NCBI GenBank assembly: GCA_025937895.1
Contig: JAICQL010000034.1
Location: 1-47,885 of the forward strand
Direction of reading: 5' to 3'
Origin: Polyangiaceae bacterium
GTDB lineage: Bacteria; Myxococcota_A; Polyangia; Polyangiales; Polyangiaceae
Length of the DNA stretch: 47,885 nucleotides
Part shown: piece by piece, positions 7,378 to 19,064 of the stretch
Layout: each line of letters opens with the position of its first letter
Position numbering within the stretch: position 1 is the stretch's first letter
Translations under genes and position numbers: made by a program
The notes under the pieces: generated by a model
Told to the model about the DNA's origin: nothing
The model's input: the letters and a program-made list of their open reading frames with translations, nothing else
Database searches by the model: none

Positions 7378-8610
7378 TTGGGTCTATCCAGTGCGGGGTG
7401 CGCGAGGTGCGCAAAGCGTAGGTGGCGCCGGCTGGGGCTGGCTATCTCTGGCTGTCTGGTGGCTGCGCTCTGCGCCGGACCGGCCCTTGCGCAGGAGGAC
7501 GAGGCCGATGACGATCCGCCCCTGCTGCTGAACCTCAGCGCGCCGGAGATCCACGGCTTCGTCAGCCAGGGCTACATCCGCAGCCTGTCCAACAACTACC
7601 TGACCGCGACGGACAGCAAGCGCGGCAGCTTCGAGATGACGGAGCTGGGCATCAATTTCACCCAGACCCTGAGCGAGCGCGTGCGTGCTGGCATCCAGCT
7701 GTTCGCTCGCGATCTGGGCCGGATCGGCGACTACAGCATCAAGGCGGACTGGTTCTATCTGGAGTATCGCTGGGCAGATTGGCTGAGCGTGCGCGCGGGG
7801 CGGACCAAGCTGCCCTTCGGGCTGTACAACGAGATCAACGACGTGGACTCCGCGCGCGTGCCCATCCTGCTGCCGCAGTCCACCTATCCCACTCGCAGCC
7901 GCGACTACTTGCTGGCGCAGACGGGGCTGGAGCTGTACGGGCGCGTCACGCGCGGGGCGCTGGGCGCGCTCGACTACCGGGTGTACACCGGCACGATTTT
8001 CATCGAGCTGCCACCTCAGGCGGACCCGAACACTCGGGTGCTGGACCTGCAGGTGCCGTACCTGTATGGCGCCCGGCTGCTCTGGGAGACGCCGATCGAG
8101 GGGCTGCGCGTGGGCGGCGCGGCGCAGAAGCTGCGGCTCGACGCGCAAGCGGTACAAAATGCCACACCCCTCGAGCTGAAGGCCCCCATCACCATGTGGC
8201 TGCTCTCTCTGGAGTACGCGGCGGATCCGCTGACCCTCGCCATCGAATACAGCCGCTGGCACGCCAGGAGCACCACCAGCTCGCCGGAGACGCTGCCTCC
8301 CACCAGCATCATCAATGAGCGAGGGTATGTAATGGCTGCCTGGCGCGTAACCGATTGGTTCCAGCCGGGCGCTTATTACTCCATATACTTTCCCGACACG
8401 AGGAACCGCACCGGCACGGCCGCGCAGCAGCACGACACGGCCCTCACCTTGCGCTTTGACCTGCAGGCGCACTGGCTCTTCAAGCTGGAGGGTCACTACA
8501 TGGTGGGCACCGCGGACGTCGATCGCTCGCTGAACGTCACGCTCGCGGGCCCTACCGCGCTGGAGCGCAACTGGGCCGTGTTTCTCGCCAAGACGACGGC
8601 ATATTTCTGA
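7378..8610 (+). CDS. Outer-membrane porin-like beta-barrel protein
   Basis: 410 residues from TTG 7378 (alternative ATG 7267 adds 37 residues). Signal peptide: basic stretch CAKRRWRR, hydrophobic core, cleavage expected after GPALA. The mature protein begins with an acidic segment and then shows alternating polar/hydrophobic strands, ending in Phe (TTAYF) as expected for BAM-assembled barrels. Motif VRAGRTKLPFGLYNE followed by SARVPILLPQSTYP is typical of phosphate-porin-like or uncharacterised OMPs often found beside PBP-like/kinase genes. It is first in a co-directional run leading to the small binding protein and the hybrid kinase, so I infer it delivers or senses a solute for that system. 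Confidence 0.82.
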   Translation: MGLSSAGCARCAKRRWRRLGLAISGCLVAALCAGPALAQEDEADDDPPLLLNLSAPEIHGFVSQGYIRSLSNNYLTATDSKRGSFEMTELGINFTQTLSERVRAGIQLFARDLGRIGDYSIKADWFYLEYRWADWLSVRAGRTKLPFGLYNEINDVDSARVPILLPQSTYPTRSRDYLLAQTGLELYGRVTRGALGALDYRVYTGTIFIELPPQADPNTRVLDLQVPYLYGARLLWETPIEGLRVGGAAQKLRLDAQAVQNATPLELKAPITMWLLSLEYAADPLTLAIEYSRWHARSTTSSPETLPPTSIINERGYVMAAWRVTDWFQPGAYYSIYFPDTRNRTGTAAQQHDTALTLRFDLQAHWLFKLEGHYMVGTADVDRSLNVTLAGPTALERNWAVFLAKTTAYF

Positions 8611-8773
8611 GCGCTGTTCCACGAGCAGCCCCGGCCCTGTTTCATTCCCTGCTCTGATCCCGCATTCTGCTCTGGTCTCTGCCTCTGGCTCCGAGCCCCG
8701 CTCGACCAGGTCTCCCCCCACCTGCACCCGGACTTCATCCCCGCCCCGCCACCTCCATCCCGCCCTGCCAGAA

Positions 8774-9208
8774 ATGCGCGCACTCGGGCTCACGATCTTG
8801 CTCTTGACGTGTCTGCTGGGCACGGCCGCCGTGGCTCAGCCAGCGCCGCCGGAGTATCTGGTGGTGGTCAACGTCAAGAACCCGGCCTCGCTGGTCGGTC
8901 GCAAGTTCCTGGGAGAGGCCTTTCTCAAGAAGACCACGCGCTGGGAAGACGGTGAGCTGATCCGCCCGGTGGATCAGGAGCCGGACGCCGCCGTGCGCCG
9001 CAGGTTCACCGAGCACGTCTTGAAGCGCTCGGTCACGGCGGTGCGCGCCTACTGGCAGCAAGTGATCTTTGCTGGCCGGGGCGTGCCCCCGCCGGAGCTG
9101 CCCGGTGATCGGCAGGTGCTCGAATACGTGCGGCGCCATGCTGGCGCCGTGGGCTATGTGTCGGGCACGGCCGACACGGCGGGCCTCAAGGTCCTGACCG
9201 TGCGCTGA
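8774..9208 (+). CDS. Small periplasmic PstS-like substrate-binding domain protein
   Basis: 144 residues with a signal peptide (hydrophobic LGLTILLLTCLLG, cleavage near AVAQ). The mature part of about 120 residues matches the short phosphate-ABC-transporter binding-protein-like family: EYLVVVNVKNPASLVGRKFL, WEDGELIRPVDQE, RRFTEHVLKRS, AYWQQVIFAGRGVPP and the closing AGAVGYVSG. It is much shorter than true PstS and no transporter genes are near. It ends 6 bp before the hybrid kinase start, so it probably is the periplasmic ligand-binding partner of that kinase (inference from position). Confidence 0.8.
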   Translation: MRALGLTILLLTCLLGTAAVAQPAPPEYLVVVNVKNPASLVGRKFLGEAFLKKTTRWEDGELIRPVDQEPDAAVRRRFTEHVLKRSVTAVRAYWQQVIFAGRGVPPPELPGDRQVLEYVRRHAGAVGYVSGTADTAGLKVLTVR

Positions 9209-9214
9209 CGAGCC

Positions 9215-12822
<3,608 letters not shown>

Positions 12823-12823
<1 letters not shown>

Positions 12824-13665
12824 TGACCCCGGCGGACGTGGAGGCGCTCGAGATCCGGCTGCTGCTGGAGGCCATCCACGCCCGCTACGGCTTTGATCTG
12901 CGAGAATACGCGCCCAGCTCCCTGCGCCGGCGGGTGCGCGCCGCGCTGGCCCGCTCCGGCCTGGAGCACCTGGGCGCGCTGCAGCACCGCATCTTGACGG
13001 ACCCCGGTGCGTTCGCCGAGGTGCTGGATGATCTCACGGTGCGGGTCACCGAGATGTTCCGGGACCCTGGCTTCTTCCGCTGCGTGCGCGAGCGCCTGGT
13101 GCCCATCCTGCGCACGTACCCACACCTGAAGATCTGGCACGGCGGCTGTGCCTCGGGGGAAGAGGCGTATGCCACCGCAGTGCTGCTGAGGGAGGAGGGC
13201 CTGTACGAGCGCTCACAGATCTACGCCACGGATCTGAATCCGAGCGCGCTCGAGCATGCACGCCAGGGCGTGTACGCCGCGGACCGCTTCGAGCTGTTCG
13301 CGGAGAACCACGCGCGTGGCGGCGGCACGGCTCCGCTCGCCGCTTACGGCACCCTGGCCTACGGCCAGTTTGCCGTGCACGAGGCGCTGAAGAAGAACAT
13401 CCTGTTCTTCCAGCATGATCTGGTCTCCGATCACGTCTTCGGCGAGATGCACGTGATCTTTTGCCGCAACGTCTTCATCTACTTCGACGCAACCTTGCGC
13501 AAACGAGTGATAGAGAAGTTCGCGCAGAGCCTCTATCCCGGTGGCTTCCTGTGTCTGGGCTCGGGTGAGCGCCTGCCCAGCTGCTACCTGAACAGCGCGC
13601 GCTCCAGCGGGCTGCCCTTCTCGGAGTTCTCGCGCGAGGAGCGCATCTATCGCTATGACGGCTGA
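12823..13665 (+). CDS. cheR: CheR-type SAM-dependent protein-glutamate methyltransferase
   Basis: 280 residues, normal for CheR. N-terminal helical CheR_N (about 1-70, YGFDLREYAPSSLRRRVRAA), then the methyltransferase domain with VTEMFRDPGFF, the SAM motif GGCASGEEAYA, IYATDLNP, and the conserved FCRNVFIYFD near the C-terminus. All motifs look intact. It would methylate glutamates, classically on MCPs. No MCP is encoded here; the start overlaps the hybrid kinase stop, so the likely target is that kinase, perhaps its Glu/Gln-rich coil (inference). Its 3' end overlaps the CheB-like gene by 11 bp. Confidence 0.95.
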
Positions 13666-14248
13666 GATGCAGGCAAGGGCCCCGGCGCGGCGTGAGGCGC
13701 TGGTGATCGGGGGGGCGCTCGGCAGCCAGCAGGCGCTGAGCCAGCTGCTGCCGCAGCTGCCCGCCGCGTATCGGCTGCCGGTGATCGTGGTGCTGCATCG
13801 CCATCGCCACGCGCAAGACATGCCCAGGCGCTGGCTGAGCGAGCTCTGCGCGCTGCCCGTCTCCGCGATCGAGGATAAGGCTCCCATCGTGCCGGGCCAG
13901 CTGCACCTGTGCCCGGCCAACTACCACGTGCTGATCGAGGCAGCGCGCACGTTTGCGCTCTCGATCGAGCCACCGGTGAACTTCGCGCGGCCGTCGATCG
14001 ACGTGCTGTTCGAGAGCGCCGCCCAGGTCTACGGCCCAGAGCTGGTCGGCGTGCTGCTGAGCGGAGCCAGCGCCGATGGCGCGGCAGGCCTGGCGGCGAT
14101 CAAGGCACGCGGCGGCCTGGTCTACTGCCAGGATCCAGAGAGCGCCATCGAGCGCACCATGCCCGAGGCGGGCTGCAGCGCCACCAGGGTGGACCGCATC
14201 GCCTCGCCGGAGGCCATCGGCCGCGAGCTGTCGGAGCTTTCCCCATGA
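13655..14248 (+). CDS. CheB-type methylesterase domain, catalytic Ser replaced by Ala
   Basis: 197 residues, a free-standing CheB catalytic domain with no receiver. Family motifs are visible: ALVIGGALGSQQAL in place of the usual VIGxS.GG/GGSAGS, VIVVLHRH (catalytic His48), LCPANYHV, and VLLSGASADGAAG (catalytic Asp141). The catalytic Ser position carries Ala21 (codon GCG at 13715-13717), one base from TCG serine. If the alignment holds, the protein would bind but not hydrolyse glutamyl methyl esters. It overlaps CheR by 11 bp at its start (in-frame alternative ATG 13667) and the next gene by ATGA at its end. Confidence 0.88.
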   Translation: MTAEMQARAPARREALVIGGALGSQQALSQLLPQLPAAYRLPVIVVLHRHRHAQDMPRRWLSELCALPVSAIEDKAPIVPGQLHLCPANYHVLIEAARTFALSIEPPVNFARPSIDVLFESAAQVYGPELVGVLLSGASADGAAGLAAIKARGGLVYCQDPESAIERTMPEAGCSATRVDRIASPEAIGRELSELSP

Positions 14249-15357
14249 ACAGACCCAGCGTGCTCATCGTCGACGACGTGGAGGCCAACCTGATCGCTCT
14301 GGAGGCCCAGCTCTCGCAGCTGGAGTGCAACCTGGTGCTGGTCAGCAGCGGCAATGACGGGCTGCGGGAGCTGCTCAAGCGCGAGTTCGCGGTGATGCTG
14401 CTGGACGTGCAGATGCCGGAGATGGACGGCTACGAGATGGCGGCGTATGCGCGCGAGAACCCGGCCACCCGCGACGTACCCATCATCTTCGTGACTGCCA
14501 TGCTGGAGACGGAGGCGACGGCGCTGCGTGGCTACGGCTCGGGCGCGGTGGATTTTCTGTTCAAGCCCGTGAACCCCTACATCTTGCGCAGCAAGGTGCA
14601 GGTCTTCCTGGACCTGTACAGCAGCCGGCGCAAGGTGACCGACACCCTGGCCGCCCACCAGCGCACGCTCAAGGATCTGGAGGCGTTCAACTACTCCGTG
14701 TCGCACGATCTGCGCGCGCCGCTGCGCCCGCTCGACGGCTTCAGCCAGACCCTGCTGGAGGACTACGCGGACAAGCTCGATGAGCGCGGGCGCGGCTACC
14801 TGCTCAAGATCCGGGCGGCGGCTCAGCGCATGGGGCAGCTGATCGACGATCTGCTGCGCCTCTCTCGCATCCGCAGCGCGGAGCTGAGCGCCCGCGAGTT
14901 CAACCTGTCACAGCTGGGGGAGACCATCACCGCCGAGCTGCGCGCCAGTGAGCCCGAGCGCAAGGTGGAGCTGACGCTCCAGCCCGGGCTGATGGCTCGT
15001 GGCGATCCCGCGCTGCTGCGCATCGCGCTCGAGAACCTGCTGCGCAACGCCTGGAAGTTCACCTCCAAGCGGCCCGCGGCGCACATCGAGCTCGGGCAGC
15101 GTGAAGACGGCGCGTATTTCGTGCGGGACGACGGCGTGGGCTTCGACACGACGTACGCCGCGCGGCTGGGGCAGCCCTTTCAGCGCTTTCACGGGGCCGC
15201 GCAGTTCGAGGGCACCGGTATCGGGCTGGCCATCGTGGCACTGATCGTGCGCAACCACGGCGGACAATTCTGGGCAGAGTCCGCTCCCGACCAGGGTGCC
15301 ACGTTCTTCTTTACGCTAGCGCTTCCGGAAGAGTCACCGGGTGACGCCGCCGGCTGA
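14245..15357 (+). CDS. Response regulator-histidine kinase fusion (REC-HisKA-HATPase)
   Basis: 370 residues from ATG 14245, in the ATGA overlap with CheB. Receiver about residues 1-120 with SVLIVDDVEANL, phospho-acceptor Asp54 in MLLDVQMPEMDGY and conserved Lys in FLFKPVNP. A short helical linker leads to HisKA His154 (YSVSHDLRAPLRPLDGF, phytochrome/bacteriophytochrome-kinase subtype) and HATPase with NLLRNAWKF, DDGVGFD, PFQRFH and GTGIGLAI. Soluble. It is the last gene of the block and could take phosphate from the hybrid kinase and pass it on; no DNA-binding output is encoded nearby. Confidence 0.93.
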   Translation: MNRPSVLIVDDVEANLIALEAQLSQLECNLVLVSSGNDGLRELLKREFAVMLLDVQMPEMDGYEMAAYARENPATRDVPIIFVTAMLETEATALRGYGSGAVDFLFKPVNPYILRSKVQVFLDLYSSRRKVTDTLAAHQRTLKDLEAFNYSVSHDLRAPLRPLDGFSQTLLEDYADKLDERGRGYLLKIRAAAQRMGQLIDDLLRLSRIRSAELSAREFNLSQLGETITAELRASEPERKVELTLQPGLMARGDPALLRIALENLLRNAWKFTSKRPAAHIELGQREDGAYFVRDDGVGFDTTYAARLGQPFQRFHGAAQFEGTGIGLAIVALIVRNHGGQFWAESAPDQGATFFFTLALPEESPGDAAG

Positions 15358-15448
15358 GCTCGCTGCTTTGCGGCGGGCCGAAACCCCTGCCAATTTTTTT
15401 ACTTCATCGCCGCGCTGCGCTAGGCGGATTGCCGTGGAGAGGACGCCC

Positions 15449-15865
15449 ATGAACCGCATCGCCATCGACCCCGCCCTGATCCGCGACCGAGCCCACGCGC
15501 GCTGGCTGGCGCGCGGCTGTCCGCAGGGCGCCGGCGATCTGGACTGGCTGGAGGCAGAGCGCGAGCTACAGCGGGAAGCGGCGCTGAGCGCGCAGCAAGC
15601 CGCAGCGCTCTCGCGCGCGGCCGAGGGTGGAGAGCCACCGCCGCCCGCGCCCCGCCCACAGCTCCAGCCGCCCCGCCCGCGCTTGCGCCGCTCGCCCACC
15701 GCGCGCACCGCGCACCTGCACAACGAGATCTGGCTGCAGGCAGAGGTCCGGCCGCGCGGCGACACGCCGCTGCCGCCGAGCGAGCTCGTGCGCAAGGGCC
15801 CGCCGCAGACGCTCGTGCAGCAAGCGATGGCCGCCGCGCGCGCCGCCGTGAAGCGCACGGGCTGA
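15449..15865 (+). CDS. DUF2934-containing small protein
   Basis: 138 residues from ATG 15449, preceded by GAGAGGA at good distance; an upstream in-frame start at 15341 overlaps the kinase gene and is less likely. The N-terminal segment IRDRAHARWLARGCPQGAGD plus LDWLEAEREL is the short DUF2934 motif, found in many soil bacteria with unknown function. A Pro/Arg-rich linker follows, then a C-terminal piece of about 50 residues. It is convergent with the M16 peptidase gene 31 bp away. The intergenic sequence upstream has a run of seven T just after 15393, of unknown significance. Confidence 0.75.
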   Translation: MNRIAIDPALIRDRAHARWLARGCPQGAGDLDWLEAERELQREAALSAQQAAALSRAAEGGEPPPPAPRPQLQPPRPRLRRSPTARTAHLHNEIWLQAEVRPRGDTPLPPSELVRKGPPQTLVQQAMAAARAAVKRTG

Positions 15866-15896
15866 CACGAACGTGCGGCGGCGCCGCTGGCTCTGC

Positions 15897-18896
15897 TCAC
15901 GGCCGTGCCGCGGCCGCAGCCTTTGGCTGCGCCGGTGCCGCAGGCGTGGCCGGCGCGGCGGGCTTCGGTGTGACGGGCTTCGGTGTGGCGGGCGCCCGCG
16001 GCGTGCCGGTGGCGGCTCCCGCCTCGGGGGTGAGGATGGCCTCGACGACCTGATCGTCGCGCAGGAAGTGGCGCGCGGCGAGGCGCAGGTTCTCGCTCGT
16101 GATGCGCGGGGTGAGCTGCGGCAAGCTGGTGATGGTGCGCGGGTCCTCGTCCATCTTGAACTTGTCTACCAGGCGCTCGAGCCAGAAGGCGTTATCCCGG
16201 TACAGCTCCTCCAGCTCGCGCGTGCGCTGGGCCCGCAGCTTCTCCACGTAGGCCGCGGGCACGCCTGCCTTCTTCAGCTCGGAGATGGTGGCGCGCGTGG
16301 CCTTCAGGAGCCGCTCGACGTCGGCGCTCTTGCACTCGAACGAGATGGCCAGCGTGTACGCATCATACGGCACCCGCTCGAAGCTGTTGCTGACGAAGGG
16401 CGCATACGCGCCGCCCGTCTGCTCGCGCAGCACCTCGCGCAGGCGCAGCGTCAGATAGCTCTCCAGCGAGGTCAGGTCCGTCTGCGCGCTCTCGCTCCAG
16501 CGCGACTCACCATGATAGACGAGCGAGACCGAGGCCTTGTCATCCTTGCCTTGCCGGACCCGCACCTCTGCGGCCCCGGGGCGGCGATGCAGCCCGAAGT
16601 CGACCGGCTTCTCCTTGCGCCCGGCGCCGGGCAAGCTGGCCAGATAGCGCTCGGTCAGGGCGCGGAAGCGATCGAGCTCGATCTGCCCCACGAACACGAA
16701 GGTGAAGTCGCTGACGTCGGAGAAGCGCTGCTTGTAGAAATCGAGCGCGACATCCAGCTTCATCTGATCGACGGACGCCAGGGTGGGCGGCAGGCGCCGC
16801 GGCGTGTCGCCCCATAGCTTGCGGGCGATGGCGTCGGAGAAGACCTGGGTCGGGTTCAGCTCGCGGTTGCGCAGCCCCTCGCGCAGCGCCGTCTGGTACG
16901 CGGCGAAGGCCGCCTCGTCCCGGCGTGGCGCGCTGATCAGCGCGTGCAGCAGCTGGAACATCGTCTCCGCGTCCTTCGGCGCGGCGCTGGCGCGGATGCC
17001 CTCGTTCTGCTCGTCGATCCAGGGGTAGGCGCTCACCAGCTTGCCGTCCAGCGAGCGGGTGAGCTGCGCGCGATCCAGCTGCCCCGCGCCGCTGACCGCC
17101 ACCACCTCGTGTGCGACGCGCACCGAAGGATAGTCGCTCGCCGGCTCGCGCGCGTTGCCCCCGTAGCTGATCGACTGCTCCAGGATCTGATCGCGCTTGA
17201 AGTCGGTGGGCTTGAGCACCACGCGCGCGCCGTTGGACAGCGTCCACACGGTCACCCCGATCTCGGCGATCTGCTCCTCCTTCACCACCTGCCCCGGCGT
17301 GGGGGCGCTGGCGAGCAGCGCACCGGGAGGCGCCGGCTCCTCGTACGGTGCAACGGTGCGCTGCTTGGCTGCCGCAACCGCTGCCAGTACCTCGGCCTCC
17401 TCGGGCAGCGTGTCGCGCGTGGCGCCGCTGACCATCACCAGCTGCTGGCTGGCCGTGAGCCACTGGTTGAAGGCCGCCTTGATCTCGGACGCGTCGATGG
17501 AGCGCATCAGCTGCAGCCCCAGCTTTCTCTGGAGGTCGGGCGAGGTGACCGCGTTGCCGGTGACGAAGTGATTGGCGAGCGCCGCGGTCAGCGCCGATAG
17601 CTCCACGCTGTCTTGCTTGGCCACCGCCTGATCCAGGAAGCGCAGGTACTGCTCCTTTACCCGCTTGAGCTCTGCCCGGGTGAAGCCATGGCGGCGCACG
17701 CGCTCGAGCTCGTCCAGCAGCAACGGCAGGCTCTTCTCCACCTGGCGCTCCTTGACCTGGGCAGACACCTGCAGCAGATCGAGGCGGCCGAGCACGGCGG
17801 GAGACAGGCCGCTGGAGGCGTTGGTGAACGGCGCGAGCGGGTTATCCGTGATCTCCTCCAGGCGACTGGTGAGCATCAGGGTGCCCAGCACGGAGACGAG
17901 CTGGGCACGAAAGTCTGCCTCGCTGTGCACCAGGCGCGCGGGCGCCTCGAGCACGATGTCCACGGCCGTGCCGGCCGCCTCGGGGTCAGTGATGACGGCG
18001 GCGCTGGTGCCGGGCCGCAGAGCGATGTCAAAGCGCGGCTCCTCGGGCGCGGCGCCCGCGCCCGCCAGCGAGCTGAAGCGCTCCTGGATGGCGACCTGCA
18101 CGGCGCTCGGATCGATGTCGCCAGCGACGATCACCGCCATGCGCTCGGGGCGGTACCAGCGCCGATAGAACTCCAGCAAGCGCTCGCGCGGTGCGGTCTC
18201 CAGCACGGCCTTGTCGCCGAGCACCTCGCGCTCGGCGAAGCGTGAGCCCGCGAGCAGCAGCTGGCGTTGCTGCTCGCCGACCCGCCGTGCTGCCGCGCGC
18301 GAGCTGGTCCACTCGGCAGCCAGCACCTTGCGCTCGCTCTCCAGCTCCTCCGGGTCAAAGCTGATCTGGCTGGCCCAGTCCACCAGCACGTTCAGCGCGC
18401 CGATCACCTGCTGCGGATCATCCGTGGGCACGATGGCCTGGTACTGCGTGCGATCGTAGGACGTGGCGGCGTTGACATGGGCGCCGAAGCGCAGCCCGTT
18501 GCGCTCGAAGAACTCGACCAGCGTCTGCTTCGGGTAGCGCTTGGTGCCGTTGAAGGCCATGTGCTCGATGAAGTGCGCGAGCCCCCGCTCGTCCTCCTGC
18601 TCGTATACGGAGCCGGCCTTGACCATGAGCACCACGTGAGCGCGATGATCCTTGACCCGATGTTGCTGCAGAAAGTAGCTCAGGCCGTTCTTCAGCCGCC
18701 CGCTGATCACGCGCGGATCGAGCTGCAGGGCGGGCCCCTGCCCCTTGCCGTCTCGAGAGGCCACGGGCAGCGCCGTGCCCGCGGGCTTGGTGGGCGCGCC
18801 ACCGCAGGCGCTGGCGGCGATGAGACAGCCGAGCAGGAAAAGCAGCGCACGCAGAGCACGAGCACGCGGCAGAGAGGGCGAGGAAGGGATGGTCAA
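15897..18896 (-). CDS. M16 (pitrilysin/insulinase) family zinc metallopeptidase lipoprotein
   Basis: 999 residues from a TTG start; no in-frame ATG lies before the signal peptide. Signal peptide ends at lipobox AASAC (Cys31), so it is envelope-anchored. The zinc motif HFIEH (His108, Glu111, His112) sits in the first M16 domain after GLSYFLQQHR; the distal Glu of HxxEH-E would be about 75 residues on (DPEELESERKVLAAEW). The length fits four M16-like domains, the second half being the inactive structural copy. A Pro/Ala/Lys-rich tail ends the protein. Known role: degradation of unfolded or short peptides in the periplasm. Stands alone between convergent DUF2934 and the Cys-rich lipoprotein gene. 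Confidence 0.93.
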   Translation of the reverse strand: MTIPSSPSLPRARALRALLFLLGCLIAASACGGAPTKPAGTALPVASRDGKGQGPALQLDPRVISGRLKNGLSYFLQQHRVKDHRAHVVLMVKAGSVYEQEDERGLAHFIEHMAFNGTKRYPKQTLVEFFERNGLRFGAHVNAATSYDRTQYQAIVPTDDPQQVIGALNVLVDWASQISFDPEELESERKVLAAEWTSSRAAARRVGEQQRQLLLAGSRFAEREVLGDKAVLETAPRERLLEFYRRWYRPERMAVIVAGDIDPSAVQVAIQERFSSLAGAGAAPEEPRFDIALRPGTSAAVITDPEAAGTAVDIVLEAPARLVHSEADFRAQLVSVLGTLMLTSRLEEITDNPLAPFTNASSGLSPAVLGRLDLLQVSAQVKERQVEKSLPLLLDELERVRRHGFTRAELKRVKEQYLRFLDQAVAKQDSVELSALTAALANHFVTGNAVTSPDLQRKLGLQLMRSIDASEIKAAFNQWLTASQQLVMVSGATRDTLPEEAEVLAAVAAAKQRTVAPYEEPAPPGALLASAPTPGQVVKEEQIAEIGVTVWTLSNGARVVLKPTDFKRDQILEQSISYGGNAREPASDYPSVRVAHEVVAVSGAGQLDRAQLTRSLDGKLVSAYPWIDEQNEGIRASAAPKDAETMFQLLHALISAPRRDEAAFAAYQTALREGLRNRELNPTQVFSDAIARKLWGDTPRRLPPTLASVDQMKLDVALDFYKQRFSDVSDFTFVFVGQIELDRFRALTERYLASLPGAGRKEKPVDFGLHRRPGAAEVRVRQGKDDKASVSLVYHGESRWSESAQTDLTSLESYLTLRLREVLREQTGGAYAPFVSNSFERVPYDAYTLAISFECKSADVERLLKATRATISELKKAGVPAAYVEKLRAQRTRELEELYRDNAFWLERLVDKFKMDEDPRTITSLPQLTPRITSENLRLAARHFLRDDQVVEAILTPEAGAATGTPRAPATPKPVTPKPAAPATPAAPAQPKAAAAARP

Positions 18897-19064
18897 GGTG
18901 GCGCGAGCCTAGTGCCTGGGTTGCGCTGAATCGAGGCTCAAATGCCCGCGCGCCGGGCCGATCCGGCACACCAGAGCGCTCGATCGCCGGGAAAAAGCCC
19001 CCAGCGCGCTGGCACGGTGTTCAGGCGCCGGTAGTGGCAGGGCCACTGGCGCTCGGCGCGCGGC

